From: Cupriavidus basilensis
GTDB taxonomy: Bacteria; Pseudomonadota; Gammaproteobacteria; Burkholderiales; Burkholderiaceae
Direction of reading: 5' to 3'
DNA: 64,000 bases
Assembly: GCF_000832305.1 (NCBI RefSeq)
Contig: NZ_CP010537.1
Location: forward strand, 2,108,001-2,172,000
The stretch's first letter is position 1. Every line of letters begins with the position of its first letter. The notes beneath the pieces are model-generated. The model had not been told where the DNA came from. It was given only the letters and a program-made list of their open reading frames with translations, and did not search any database. The position numbers and the translations under genes were made by a program. Shown in pieces: positions 25,081-34,843 of this stretch.

Positions 25081-26601
25081 TCAAACAAGGCGGAGATTAC
25101 GAATTGGAAAAGGCGGCTTGCCCGGCTCGGCGGGCCGCTGCAGATCCTCCGCGTACTTCAGGGCGAGCGCGTCGGCCTTGGCCTCCCGCCCGGTTTCCCT
25201 CAGGCGATCCAGGTAGGCCCGCAGTTTCCCGCGGATGTGATAGGGGCCGCCTTCCTTCACAACATTGACGAGCGGGTCTCTGCCACGCGCCGCTGTGGGC
25301 AGCATTTCCGCCTCCCAGGCCCTCAGAAGTCCCATCCCCTTCTCTACGATGTCGGGCCGGTGATCGGCGAGGTTGCGCTGCTCATGGGGGTCGGCCTCCA
25401 GGTCGAACAGCAGGACGTCGTCGAACAGGTGGTATCCGTCGTGCAGGGTGCAGATCATCATCCAGTTCCCGAAGCGCACGCCGCGCTGGCAGGTCCATGC
25501 GCCTTGCGACACAACAAGGTGGTCACGCCCTTCATCGGCCCCAGCTTTCAGGCTCTGCGCGAACGATGCGCCATCCCAGGATGCGGGCACCGGCTGGCCC
25601 AGCAACTCCAGGATCGTGGCCGTGACATCGATCTGGTAGTGGAACGCGCGATACTCACGCCCGGCCTCGATGCCCGGCCATTTGAGCAGCAGCGGCACGT
25701 TGGTGGTGAACTGGTCCGCCGTCTGGTGGTCACCGTAGACACTGAGCTCGCCGAGGGTCTCGCCATGATCGGAGGACAGCATGACCGCCGTCTCGCCGTC
25801 GACGCCCAGTTCCGCGAGTTGCGCGAGCAGCTTTCCCACGTACTCGTCGGCCACCAGTACGCCGGTATCGTAGCCGTCGAACATGGCGCGGACTGCCGCC
25901 ATGTCCGGGATGCTCTGCGGCTGGCGCGGGTACCACGCGCGGGCGGCCTCGTTCGGCGCGAAGCCCGTGCTTTCCTGCGCGCTGTGCGGGCCGCACCCTT
26001 GCCAGTGCTCCGCGCGCACCTCCTGCGTCAGCCATGCCGGCAAGGGATCGTCGGCAAAGGGCTCTCCGTACTCCGGCGCCGCCCGGTAGGGCGTGTGCGG
26101 ATCCCACATATGCACATGCAGGAACCAGTTGTCCTCCTTGCCATGCCGCGCCAGCCAGTCCGACGCAAGGGCATGGACCTCATCGGCCGTCTCCCGGCCG
26201 AACTTGCCGACGTTGTAGGTTTCGTCGAAGCCGGTGTACCAGTGGAACGCCGAGTGCCGGTGCGCGAACGAACTGACGCTCACGGTCTTCAGCCCGGCCT
26301 GCTGCAGGCGGAACGGGAAACTGTCGAAATGGAGCTGCGACCAGAATTGCCGGTCGGGGCCGCCGATCACCGGATCGGCATCTTCGCCGCCATGATTGAC
26401 GACACCGTTGTGGATACCGAAGCGCCCGGTCAGCAAGGCGGTGCGGCTCGGCAGGCACGGCGTGTCCGACGCATGGACGTTGCGAAACAGCGCGCTGCGG
26501 GCAGCCAGCTTGTCGATGTTGGGGCTTGTCTTGCGATGGTAGCCATAGCAGCCGAGGTGGTCGGGCCGCAGCGTGTCAATGTCAATGTAGATCAGTCGCA
26601 T
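25081..26601 (-). CDS. Sulfatase, cysteine-type, no signal peptide
   Basis: The start at ATG 26601 (MRLIYIDIDTLRPDHLG) is the natural sulfatase opening with the first metal Asp residues; 506 residues. The formylglycine site is Cys49-Leu-Pro-Ser-Arg53 followed by TALLTGR. Later metal ligands are visible in SSDHGETLGE. There is no signal peptide, so it should act in the cytoplasm, unlike the two other sulfatases here. It is the last gene of the minus-strand locus, 145 bases after the SMP-30 gene. The overall form resembles arylsulfatase/choline-sulfatase-like S1 enzymes; the substrate is unknown but probably a sulfated sugar derivative given its neighbours. Confidence 0.85.
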   Translation of the reverse strand: MRLIYIDIDTLRPDHLGCYGYHRKTSPNIDKLAARSALFRNVHASDTPCLPSRTALLTGRFGIHNGVVNHGGEDADPVIGGPDRQFWSQLHFDSFPFRLQQAGLKTVSVSSFAHRHSAFHWYTGFDETYNVGKFGRETADEVHALASDWLARHGKEDNWFLHVHMWDPHTPYRAAPEYGEPFADDPLPAWLTQEVRAEHWQGCGPHSAQESTGFAPNEAARAWYPRQPQSIPDMAAVRAMFDGYDTGVLVADEYVGKLLAQLAELGVDGETAVMLSSDHGETLGELSVYGDHQTADQFTTNVPLLLKWPGIEAGREYRAFHYQIDVTATILELLGQPVPASWDGASFAQSLKAGADEGRDHLVVSQGAWTCQRGVRFGNWMMICTLHDGYHLFDDVLLFDLEADPHEQRNLADHRPDIVEKGMGLLRAWEAEMLPTAARGRDPLVNVVKEGGPYHIRGKLRAYLDRLRETGREAKADALALKYAEDLQRPAEPGKPPFPIRNLRLV

Positions 26602-26746
26602 CGTTGAAATTCTCCACTTGTTGATGAGATGCGGGCGGGTCTGCGTACCCCGACCCTTGCCGCCGCGCCCCTGTTGATCGGGCCGCACGCCCGCGATACC
26701 GGACCGAGGGGCCGGCCCGCGGCCCCGCTTCTTGCCGCGCCTCCAG

Positions 26747-27625
26747 TCAGAACCGCGCCTTGCATGACATCTGAGGCAGCCCCCTCGTCGGCGCGCGGAA
26801 CGAGAACAGCCCGCCGGCGAGCGGCTGCAGCGCGAGCGCCGCCGGAGACAGGCCTTTGCGCGCGGTCGTGACGTAGACGGTCCTGAGGTCGTCGCCGCCG
26901 AAAGCCAGCTTGGTGACGTTGTCGCACGGAAAGCGAACCACACCGGCCAGCCTGCCGTCCGGTGACCACCGCTCGATCCTTGCCCCGCCAAAGACGGCGA
27001 TCCAGAGATGGCCGTCGGCGTCGACCGCCATTCCGTCCGGATAGCCCGTGCCGCAGAGCCGGGCAAATTCGCGCCTGCGCGACAACGCGCCGTCCTGGCC
27101 CACGTCGAAGGCGTAGACGAGGCGCTTGACGGTGTCCGCGTGATAGAGCGTGCGGGCGTCCGGGCTCATGGCCGGGCCGTTGGTGATGACATAGCCGCTG
27201 TCCCGGCGCCATGTCCGGCCGTCGTCGCCGACCTGGTAGAGCGAGCCGCTCGGCGCGGCTTCGCCGTCATCCATCGTGCCGAACCAGAGCCGGCCGGCGG
27301 GATCGACGAAGCCATCGTTGATGCGGTTGCCCGGCAGGTCAGGCTCCACCTCCTTGAGCCGGCGGCAAGCACCGTCCGCGGGATCGAAGCGATAGAGTCC
27401 ATCCTGCATGCCGCACAGGAACCCCCCGTCGTCGAGCGGAACGATAAAGCCGGGCTGGCTATCGACCGGCCAGGAGCGCATTGCGCCCGTCGCGATGGCA
27501 AAACGATGGATTCTCCTGCCCTTGATGTCGACGAAATAGACCGCGCTCGAGCCTTGGTGCCAGACCGGCCCCTCGCCAAGCTCGGCGCCGAGCTGCCACA
27601 CGCAGAGAGGATGGTTGTCTTTCAT
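26747..27625 (-). CDS. SMP-30/gluconolactonase-family lactonase
   Basis: A 292-residue six-bladed propeller enzyme. Family marks are LGEGPVWHQGSSAVYFVDI with the metal Glu18 in GEGP, NRINDGFVDPAGRLWFGTMD with the catalytic-site Asn, and YPDGMAVDADGHLWIAVFGG with the metal Asp. These enzymes open sugar lactones such as gluconolactone or related aldonolactones. The start overlaps the stop of the SDR gene (ATGA), so the sugar dehydrogenase and lactonase are coupled, the usual oxidative sugar pathway pair. Cytoplasmic; no signal peptide. Confidence 0.85.
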   Translation of the reverse strand: MKDNHPLCVWQLGAELGEGPVWHQGSSAVYFVDIKGRRIHRFAIATGAMRSWPVDSQPGFIVPLDDGGFLCGMQDGLYRFDPADGACRRLKEVEPDLPGNRINDGFVDPAGRLWFGTMDDGEAAPSGSLYQVGDDGRTWRRDSGYVITNGPAMSPDARTLYHADTVKRLVYAFDVGQDGALSRRREFARLCGTGYPDGMAVDADGHLWIAVFGGARIERWSPDGRLAGVVRFPCDNVTKLAFGGDDLRTVYVTTARKGLSPAALALQPLAGGLFSFRAPTRGLPQMSCKARF

Positions 27626-28389
27626 GCGCCAAAGTACCCCGCATCGACGAAATACTCGCGCCCGGAGCAGCGCTCCGCGTCATCCGACGCCAGGAACAGC
27701 GCCATGGCCGCCACGTGCCGCGGCTCGATGCGGGCGGGAAGGCATTGGCTCTGGAGCAGCCGCGCTTCGCTCTGCGCTGTCTGCCAGAGCAGGGTCTGGC
27801 GTGGTGTGCGCACGGCGCCCGGGACGATGCAGTTCACACGGATGCCGTCGCGGCCAAGATCCCGCGCCAGCCCGCGCGTGAGTCCCTCGATGCCGGCCTT
27901 GGCCGTCATGTAGATGGAGAGATCGGGCACCGCGACATGCCACGAGGCCGAGCCCAGGTTGAGGATGACGCCCGTCCTGGCCGTGCGCATGCCGGCGGCG
28001 GCCAGCTGGGCGCAGAAGAACTGATGGCGCAGATTGACGGCAATGCACTCCTCCCAATCGGAGGGCGTGACGGCATCGACCTGGTGCCGGTCATCCCTGC
28101 CCGCATTGTTGACCAGCACGCCAATCGGACCGCAGGCCTGCGCGATGCGGTCGAAGACGGCCGTGGTGGCGCCGATATCCCGCAGGTCGCAGGGGTGAAA
28201 GACGGTATGCAGCCCCTCGGCAGTCAGCGCGTCTTGCAGTTGCCTTGCCCCCACCTCGCAGACATCGATGAAATGGACGTGCGCACCCTGGCGCGCAAAG
28301 GCTCCCACCATTTCCGCGCCGATGCCGCCGCCGCCGCCCGTGATGACGACAGACTTCTCTTTCAAGCTAGGGTAAATCGCGTAAGACAT
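27622..28389 (-). CDS. SDR-family oxidoreductase (probable sugar dehydrogenase)
   Basis: The start at ATG 28389 (MSYAIYPSLKEKSVV) with GGAG upstream is preferred; 255 residues. It has the cofactor motif TGGGGGIGAEM, NNAG as VNNAGRDD, the catalytic Ser in LNLGSASWH, and YMTAKAG for Tyr-x-x-x-Lys. It ends with the usual SDR tail FLASDDAERCSGREYFVDAG. Its coupling to the lactonase suggests oxidation of an aldose at C1 to a lactone. It lies 62 bases after sulfatase B in the sulfatase operon. Confidence 0.85.
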   Translation of the reverse strand: MSYAIYPSLKEKSVVITGGGGGIGAEMVGAFARQGAHVHFIDVCEVGARQLQDALTAEGLHTVFHPCDLRDIGATTAVFDRIAQACGPIGVLVNNAGRDDRHQVDAVTPSDWEECIAVNLRHQFFCAQLAAAGMRTARTGVILNLGSASWHVAVPDLSIYMTAKAGIEGLTRGLARDLGRDGIRVNCIVPGAVRTPRQTLLWQTAQSEARLLQSQCLPARIEPRHVAAMALFLASDDAERCSGREYFVDAGYFGA

Positions 28390-28451
28390 CTGAATCTCCG
28401 GTACTACCATGATTCGGCGAAGGCAGCCCCGCGGCGCCAGCCGCCGAGGCC

Positions 28452-30140
28452 TCAGTTCGCACCTAGCCCTGCTGTGCCGTGCTCGATGGTCACCCGGTCG
28501 AACTCCGGCGCCGCCGCCGTGATCGAGTGCTCGAATGCCTCGGCATGTTGCTGCAGGCGCTGCAGGATCTCGGGCTCGCTCGCGGCCTTGTCGAACTTCT
28601 CACCCGGATCGCGGCCCAGGTTGTACAGCGTCGGCTTGGCCATCTTGGCTTGCAAGCCGCCCTTCGGATTGCGCCCGCTGACGTCGTAGAAATTGACTTT
28701 CCACTCACCTTCGCGCCAGGCCTGCAGGCGGCCGCGGAAGTAGTAAGGCAACACCTGGCGCGGGCTCGGCGCTTGCTCGCGCAGCGTCTTGCCCAGGTCG
28801 CTGCCGTCGAGGGCGGCGTCGGGCAGCCGCGCCCTGGCCAGCGCGGCGAAAGTCGGCAGCAGGTCGTAGGTAGCGCCGATGCCGTCCACCACCGCGGGGC
28901 GGATGGTGCCCGGCCACCAGAACAGCGCCGGTACCCGCGCGCCGCCTTCATAGGTCGAGCCTTTGCCGTCGCGCAGCATGCCGGCCGACCCCACCAGCTC
29001 CTCGTACAGGATCCAGGGGCCGTTGTCGCTGACGAACACCACCAGGGTGTTCTTGGCATCGGGGCTGCGCCGCACGGCCTCCAGCACCCGCCCCACGCTG
29101 TGGTCCAGCTCCGCGATGGCGTCGCCCACCGGGCCGCCCTTGCTGCTGCCGACGAACTCGGGGGCAGGCATATGCGGCAGGTGGGGCTTCTCGTAGCCCA
29201 CCCAGGCCAGGTAGGGCTGGTTACGCTTGCGGCCGACGAAGTCGACGACCTGGTCGGTCAGCCGTCTGTTGTAGCTGCGCTGGTCCACCGGCTGCTCGAC
29301 CACGCGGTCGCGGTAGTCGGCCTTGCCGTTGTCCACCACCCGCTCGCTCGCGATCAGCGGCGAGTTCCAGTAGGCGTTCTTGGGATCGCGGAAGGCCGCG
29401 ACCGCCTGCCGGTAGTACAGGGCGAACAGCGCCTTGGGCGACTCGCCATTGGCGAAGCGCTGGCGCAGTTCGGCGATGCTGACGCCGCCGGGAATGCCGG
29501 CGAAGTACGCATCGTTCGACATCGGCATGCCCCACCAGGAATCGAAGCCGTGCCGCGTGGGATAGGCGTGCGGTGCGTCGCCCAGATGCCATTTGCCGAA
29601 CAGCGCGGTGGCGTAGCCAGCGTCGTGCAGCACGCTGGCTACGCTCGTCTCGCGGTCGGGGAAGCCGTAGGGATCGCCCTCGACCGCCACGCTGTTGAGC
29701 GCGCCGTACAGGCCGGAACGGGTCTCGACCCGCCCGGTCAGCATGGCGCCGCGGCTGGGCGAGCAGACCGGGGAGCTGACGTAGAAGTTGGTCCAGCGCT
29801 GGCCTTCGGCCGCCATCCGGTCCAGGTTGGGTGTGCGAAATACCGGATGGCCGTAGCTGCCGAGATCGCCCCAGCCGAGGTCATCGGCGATCAGCAGGAT
29901 GATGTTGGGGCGGGTGCGTGGGCCAGTGTGCGGACCTGTATGCGGGCCTGTGTTCGGGCCGCTGTCGGGTGCCGCCTGCGCCTGGGACAGCGGCGCCGCC
30001 AGTGCCAGGGCGCCGGCCAGCAGCAATAGCTTGCGCAGGCAAGGCGCGCCGCGCCCGGGGGCTTTCTCATGGGAACCCGGGCGCACCGTGCCTGTGCGCA
30101 CTGTCATCCCAGGCCGCATCGTCTTAGAAGCTTCTTCCAT
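28452..30140 (-). CDS. Periplasmic sulfatase, cysteine-type
   Basis: A 562-residue sulfatase with a late signal peptide ([20 protein letters not shown], about 36-56; the real start may be a later ATG). A repeat [16 protein letters not shown] follows, and then the metal motif [14 protein letters not shown]. The formylglycine site is Cys126-Ser-Pro-Ser-Arg130 in [31 protein letters not shown] is the conserved second signature. The order of motifs matches arylsulfatase A/N-acetylgalactosamine-6-sulfatase-like S1 enzymes. Cys-type enzymes need formylglycine conversion, supplied by the FGE gene in the same operon. It lies 52 bases after sulfatase C. Confidence 0.88.
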   Translation of the reverse strand: MEEASKTMRPGMTVRTGTVRPGSHEKAPGRGAPCLRKLLLLAGALALAAPLSQAQAAPDSGPNTGPHTGPHTGPRTRPNIILLIADDLGWGDLGSYGHPVFRTPNLDRMAAEGQRWTNFYVSSPVCSPSRGAMLTGRVETRSGLYGALNSVAVEGDPYGFPDRETSVASVLHDAGYATALFGKWHLGDAPHAYPTRHGFDSWWGMPMSNDAYFAGIPGGVSIAELRQRFANGESPKALFALYYRQAVAAFRDPKNAYWNSPLIASERVVDNGKADYRDRVVEQPVDQRSYNRRLTDQVVDFVGRKRNQPYLAWVGYEKPHLPHMPAPEFVGSSKGGPVGDAIAELDHSVGRVLEAVRRSPDAKNTLVVFVSDNGPWILYEELVGSAGMLRDGKGSTYEGGARVPALFWWPGTIRPAVVDGIGATYDLLPTFAALARARLPDAALDGSDLGKTLREQAPSPRQVLPYYFRGRLQAWREGEWKVNFYDVSGRNPKGGLQAKMAKPTLYNLGRDPGEKFDKAASEPEILQRLQQHAEAFEHSITAAAPEFDRVTIEHGTAGLGAN

Positions 30141-30192
30141 TGTCTAATCCCTGTCTCTTCGAGGTGAATCTGGCGCCGTTACGGCGCGCGTC

Positions 30193-32052
30193 CTATTTCG
30201 CCGCGGGCGATACGACCGCGCCATCCGCGTAGTCGATCGCAGCCGGCCTGAATCCGATGCGCATCGCGTTGACATGGAGGATCTCTCCCGGTCTGAGCGC
30301 AATGGTCTCGCCGCCATAGACCGACCAGCTGGGCGGCACGGGGCGCATGTCCCCGACCTTGGCAAGGCCCATGCCGAACAGCTCGCCCGCCAGGCGCTCG
30401 TAGTCCCAACTCTGCACCACGTGGGTGGCGGCCGTGGCGCGTGCGGCGGGGCGCTCGATCCAGTAGCCAATGGAGGCGCCGGGCGTGGCGCAGGCGATCT
30501 GCACGCCATCCACGCCATCCACCCCATTGCCGGCCCTGCGCACTTCGGGAATCGCTGTCGCGGGCGGCTCGCTGCCACCCTGCCACATCTGCTTGAGCAT
30601 CTCGCGCTCTGGCACCCCGCCCTTGTCGCCGACCTTGGCCGTCCACGCCTGGAACGCATGCCTGAGCTCCTCGAGCTTGTTCTTGTACTTCGGGTCATCC
30701 GCCAGGTTGTGTTGCTCCCATGGGTCCTGCTCCGCATCGTAGAGTTCCTCCACCGGCTTGGTCTTGAACCATGCGGCCGTGGCGGGAGGGAGGCTGCCTT
30801 CGGCCCTGAGCTTCAGGATGTCACGCATCATGGGCAGCTTCATGCGGAACTTCAGGTCTTGGTAGTACGGCAATTCCGGCATGTAGTTGTACAGATAGCG
30901 ATAGCGCTGGTCCCGCACCATCCGTACCCTGTCGTACTCGGTATCCATGCGGTCGCGCGCCGCGAAGACGTAGCGGCGCGGTATGCTGGCCCGCTGCTCA
31001 CCAAGGAAGGCCTGGCCCTGCATATAGCCCGGAACCGGCACGCCAGCCAGGGAAAGCACCGTCGGTGCCATGTCGACGCCGCTGACCAGTTCGTCCCGGC
31101 GAGTGCCCCCGTGCTGGCCGCCGGGATGTCGCACGATGAATGGCACATGCGTGCCGCGCTCGAGGAGCTCCCGCTTCATCCACGGCAGGTTGCCACCGTT
31201 GTCGGCAAAGAAAAAGATGATGGTGTTGTCGTACAGGCCGTCGTCCTTCAGCATCTGGATCAGTTCGCCAACCTGCCGGTCCATCAGCTCGATATTGGTG
31301 TACATGCGAGCGATGTCGCCGCGTACGGCCGCCGTGTCCGGGAAAATCGGCGGCACCGGCACGCTGACCGGATCATTGAGCAAGGGATCCTTGCGCAAGG
31401 CCACCATGACTTCGTGGGTCAGGAAGAAGTTGAAGACCGAGAAAAACGGCTTGCCCTTGGGGCGGTTGCGAAAGGACGCCGCGGGTCCGTTCTCATCCCA
31501 GACCGTGACGGGCGCCTCGAACTGGTAATCCTGCTTCTGGTTGTTCGTGGTGTAGTAGCCCGCCTTGCGCAGGTACTCCGGGAAGGCCTTGACTTGCTCG
31601 GGCAGCACGACAGAGTAGGTGGCGGGAAGCCCATCCGGCCTCTGGGAGGCGCTGCGCCCGGGCATCTGTATCTCCCCGGGCCCGGTACGCATGTGTTGCG
31701 CACCCACTGAAGTCGGGTACATGCCAGTGATCAGTGCCGCGCGCGCAGGCGCGCAAACGCCTGCAGTCTGGTAAGCGTGGGTGTAGAGCACCCCTTCCCT
31801 GGCCAGCTGGTCGATATTGGGGGTCTTCACCTCGCGATCGCCGTACGCGCCGATGAAGGTCGTGATGTCCTCCACCGTGATCCAGAGGATGTTGGGCTGA
31901 TTCCGCTGCTGCTGCGGCTGCGGCTGCGGCTGCTGCTGCGCATGGAGCAGTCCCGACTGCGCGGCCACGAGCAGCATGAAGCCATGCATGGCCAGGCGCA
32001 TTGCGCGAGGCAGGCAGGCAAACGGATTCCTGGTGCGGTTGTGAACGTTCAT
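30193..32052 (-). CDS. Exported sulfatase with CxPAR site (heparan N-sulfatase-like)
   Basis: A 619-residue protein with a signal peptide (about 1-38, GFMLLVAAQSGLLHAQ), a short QPQPQPQQQ stretch, and then the sulfatase core starting NILWITVEDITTFIGAYGD. The modification site is Cys100-Ala-Pro-Ala-Arg104 in AGVCAPARAALITGMYP, the C-x-P-A-R variant common in the SGSH-like subgroup. FFFADNGGNLPWMKRELLERG carries the late metal ligands. A C-terminal extension (about 500-619) looks beta-rich. It probably acts in the periplasm on a sulfated (possibly N-sulfated) sugar, but substrate assignment is inference. It is followed closely by sulfatase B. Confidence 0.85.
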   Translation of the reverse strand: MNVHNRTRNPFACLPRAMRLAMHGFMLLVAAQSGLLHAQQQPQPQPQQQRNQPNILWITVEDITTFIGAYGDREVKTPNIDQLAREGVLYTHAYQTAGVCAPARAALITGMYPTSVGAQHMRTGPGEIQMPGRSASQRPDGLPATYSVVLPEQVKAFPEYLRKAGYYTTNNQKQDYQFEAPVTVWDENGPAASFRNRPKGKPFFSVFNFFLTHEVMVALRKDPLLNDPVSVPVPPIFPDTAAVRGDIARMYTNIELMDRQVGELIQMLKDDGLYDNTIIFFFADNGGNLPWMKRELLERGTHVPFIVRHPGGQHGGTRRDELVSGVDMAPTVLSLAGVPVPGYMQGQAFLGEQRASIPRRYVFAARDRMDTEYDRVRMVRDQRYRYLYNYMPELPYYQDLKFRMKLPMMRDILKLRAEGSLPPATAAWFKTKPVEELYDAEQDPWEQHNLADDPKYKNKLEELRHAFQAWTAKVGDKGGVPEREMLKQMWQGGSEPPATAIPEVRRAGNGVDGVDGVQIACATPGASIGYWIERPAARATAATHVVQSWDYERLAGELFGMGLAKVGDMRPVPPSWSVYGGETIALRPGEILHVNAMRIGFRPAAIDYADGAVVSPAAK

Positions 32053-32145
32053 GCTACGTCGATTCCAGTTGGATTAAATTCGTTCCGGCAGGCACAGCAC
32101 ACGGCCGCCGGATGCCATTGCATTCGCCTGTCAGGCCCGGCGGCC

Positions 32146-33447
32146 TTATCCGGCTGGCGCGGCAGCCTTGGCCGGTGGTTGGGACTGGCCTGCCTGGCGT
32201 TGCCGCATGGCGTGCCAGCTGCCCTGGTCCATCACCAGACGAAAGCCCAGGTGCGACATGCTGGCGTAGGGGTCGGTACCACGGCGCGCGCTCGGGCGGT
32301 AGCTCAGGCAGTAGTCCTGATTGCAAAGGAAGGAGCCGCCGCGGATCACCCGCCTGGGCGCTTGCTCAGGCACGCCGGGCTCCGAGGGATCCCAGCTGTC
32401 GGCAGGGCCCTGTGGATCGACCGCCACCCTGTCCGCCCCGGCTGCCCGCTTGAACTGGTCGGCGCGGTACCAGTCCGCCACCCACTGCCAGGCATTTCCT
32501 GTCATGTCGTAGAGTCCATATCCATTGGCCGGGAAGGTGCCGGCGGCGCTCGTGCCGAGCGCACCGCCGGCCTTGGGACTCACCACGGGAAAGGGGTGCG
32601 CTTGCTGTCCCTGCCAAACGTTGGCCATCTGCTTGCCGCCGGGGGAGAACTGGTCGCCCCATGCATAGGTCGCCTGCTCCAGCCCGCCGCGCGCCGCGAA
32701 CTCCCACTCGGCCTCGGTCGGCAGTCGCTTGCCGACCCATCTGGCATAGGCTTGTGCATCCGCGTAGGAGACCTGCACAACGGGATGAGCGTCCTTTCCT
32801 TCGATGGAACTGCCCGGGCCTTTGGGATGGCGCCAGTCCGCACCGGGCGCGAAGCGCCACCAGCGGGCGTAGTCGCTCAAGGGCACCGGGCGGTCCGTGC
32901 CGACAAAGACCAGGCCCCCGGGCACCAGCACGCTGTCGGGCGGGCGCGGCGTGCCCGGTGGCAGCTGCACCTTGAGCGTTTCCCAGTCCGGCTTCTGTTC
33001 GGCGGTGGTCACATAGCCGGTGGCTGCCACGAACGCGCGGAACTCGGCATTGGTCACGTGATGCCGGTCCATCCAGAAACCATGGACGCGCGTCTTGTGC
33101 GCCGGACGTTCGTTGGCCTGCGCCAGCGGGTGATCGCTGCCCATCAGGAAATCGCCGTCGGCAATCCATGCCATGTCGCGTGGGCCATTGACGCCGTCGC
33201 CAAAGATGATGTGCGGCGAAGCGCTTGCGCCAATCAGCGGCTTGGCGTCGCCCCGCAATCCGCCGGCACTGGCCAAGGCGGCGATCGCCGCGGGCACGGC
33301 AATCGCCGCTGTGATCCACGCCGCGGCACGCAGGCGCCGGGGCATGGATCGCGTCCCGACCTGGCTGTGCGCAGACACTGCGGCCGCCGGCTCGCGCCTG
33401 GCTGCGTGTGGCTCGCTTCGCTTTCTGCTTTTCATGGAAACCGTCAT
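32146..33447 (-). CDS. Formylglycine-generating enzyme (sulfatase-modifying factor), membrane-anchored
   Basis: A 433-residue FGE-sulfatase domain protein. The N-terminus is Arg-rich and then has one hydrophobic span (about 42-62, AAAWITAAIAVPAAIAALAS), a signal anchor. The FGE core runs from GDFLMGSDHP to SHLGFRLVMD. The copper-binding, active-site cysteines are both present as Cys375 and Cys380 in GGSFLCNQDYCLSYRP, spaced as in human FGE (Cys336/Cys341), which separates it from EgtB/PvdO-like relatives. It converts the Cys of CxPSR/CxPAR sites to formylglycine. Encoded directly before the exported sulfatases, it should mature all three. Anchoring outside the cytoplasm would be unusual. Confidence 0.85.
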   Translation of the reverse strand: MTVSMKSRKRSEPHAARREPAAAVSAHSQVGTRSMPRRLRAAAWITAAIAVPAAIAALASAGGLRGDAKPLIGASASPHIIFGDGVNGPRDMAWIADGDFLMGSDHPLAQANERPAHKTRVHGFWMDRHHVTNAEFRAFVAATGYVTTAEQKPDWETLKVQLPPGTPRPPDSVLVPGGLVFVGTDRPVPLSDYARWWRFAPGADWRHPKGPGSSIEGKDAHPVVQVSYADAQAYARWVGKRLPTEAEWEFAARGGLEQATYAWGDQFSPGGKQMANVWQGQQAHPFPVVSPKAGGALGTSAAGTFPANGYGLYDMTGNAWQWVADWYRADQFKRAAGADRVAVDPQGPADSWDPSEPGVPEQAPRRVIRGGSFLCNQDYCLSYRPSARRGTDPYASMSHLGFRLVMDQGSWHAMRQRQAGQSQPPAKAAAPAG

Positions 33448-33523
33448 TGCAATAGAAGGCTGAATGCCGGCAGGTGGCGTCGCTGATCGGCGCCGCCTGC
33501 CGGATGTAGCGCGCCTCGACCCG

Positions 33524-34720
33524 CTAGAACTTGTGACGAATGCCGATCGCCGCCCCGGTCTGGCTGTTCTTCCCCTGGCCTAGATAGGCGCCGTTGCCGA
33601 ATCCGATCGCCGCCGAATCCAGGTTCAGGCCGGAATTTCGCACGTACGCCACGGTCGCATAGACGTCGGTACGCTTGGAAAGCGAATAGTCCGCAATGAA
33701 GTTCACCTGCCACGGATTCACTGGATTGCCGTTGGGCTGCGCAGCATTGGTCTTCAGCGTCTTGCGGACATCGTAGTAGTAGCCCAGCGTCAGCGTTAAT
33801 GCGGCAGTGGCGTCGTAATTGACCCCTGCCCACCAGAAATCATCCCGGACCAGGGTTCTGCCTGCCGCGTCCTTGATCTGCCCCCAACGATAGCCAGCCA
33901 TCAGCTTGGTTCGCTCGAATGAATAGCTTGCCGCGAACGCCGCCTTCCTGGATGTGCTGGTGCTGCCAACGGTAACGGCCGGATTCCACTGATCGTAGGT
34001 TGCTGTCGCGCCAAGGCCCGCGCCCAGGTACGTCAGGCCAGCGCCATAGGCTGTATTGTCCTTGGCGTGGCCCGGCGTTTCTCCCGCGCCTTGACCCGCA
34101 ACCGGCGTGATCTCGAATTGGCTCAGCCCGGCACCGAAACTGTAGTGGGCCCTGAACGTAACCGGGCCGGTCTCCATCGTATATTTCACGGCATTGTCCA
34201 CGGCGCCTGAGCCAGCCGTCCCGCCCATTAGCGCCAGGGTTGGCTCGAACAGCGGGGCGAACTTCGCCGGCATGAAGTCTCCCAAGCTCTCATACAGGCT
34301 GGTGTTTTGCCTGCCGAGCGAAATCTGCCCGAGACTGCTGCTTTGCAAGCCGACGAATGCCCGCCGGCTGAACATGGCTCCCGCGCGGTTCACCTGTCCG
34401 GTATCGGCGGCAAAGCCGCTCTCCAGCACGAACAGCGCTTTCAGGCCGCCGCCGAGATCCTCCACGCCGCGTATGCCCCAGCGCGAACCGGACATGCCAC
34501 CGGCGCCCTGTATGCCGAACCTGTTGGCACCCGGCTGCCTCGTCTCCACGCCAGTGACCGGATTGATGGTCGGGGCGCTCGCCGCCAGATTGTTGGCGTA
34601 GCCGATAGGCAGATCGACGACACCGTACATGGTCACGCTCGACTGCCCATGCGCCAGACCTGCGCAGCCCGCGGCCGACACCAACGCGGCAGCGCGCGCA
34701 AGGTATTTAGTCCTTTTCAT
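33524..34720 (-). CDS. Outer-membrane porin of the sulfatase locus
   Basis: The start at ATG 34720 (MKRTKYLARAAALVSA) has GGAGG directly upstream; 398 residues. It has a signal peptide to about residue 26 (GLAHGQ), the porin_4 opening SSVTMYGVVDLPIGYANN and the motif GSRWGIRGVEDLGGGLKALF. The last strand ends IGIRHKF with terminal Phe. It is 76 bases before the FGE gene and on the same strand, so it probably admits the sulfated substrate to the periplasm. Confidence 0.88.
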   Translation of the reverse strand: MKRTKYLARAAALVSAAGCAGLAHGQSSVTMYGVVDLPIGYANNLAASAPTINPVTGVETRQPGANRFGIQGAGGMSGSRWGIRGVEDLGGGLKALFVLESGFAADTGQVNRAGAMFSRRAFVGLQSSSLGQISLGRQNTSLYESLGDFMPAKFAPLFEPTLALMGGTAGSGAVDNAVKYTMETGPVTFRAHYSFGAGLSQFEITPVAGQGAGETPGHAKDNTAYGAGLTYLGAGLGATATYDQWNPAVTVGSTSTSRKAAFAASYSFERTKLMAGYRWGQIKDAAGRTLVRDDFWWAGVNYDATAALTLTLGYYYDVRKTLKTNAAQPNGNPVNPWQVNFIADYSLSKRTDVYATVAYVRNSGLNLDSAAIGFGNGAYLGQGKNSQTGAAIGIRHKF

Positions 34721-34843
34721 ACTCCTCCATATTATTGTTTCGGCGCGAATGGGGCGCCTTCTCGTTCTTCCCATCGACTGCTTGGGATGTCCTCTGGACC
34801 GGCCAAACGGCGAGGTCCACAGGGTTGCGCTGCAATGGCGCTC

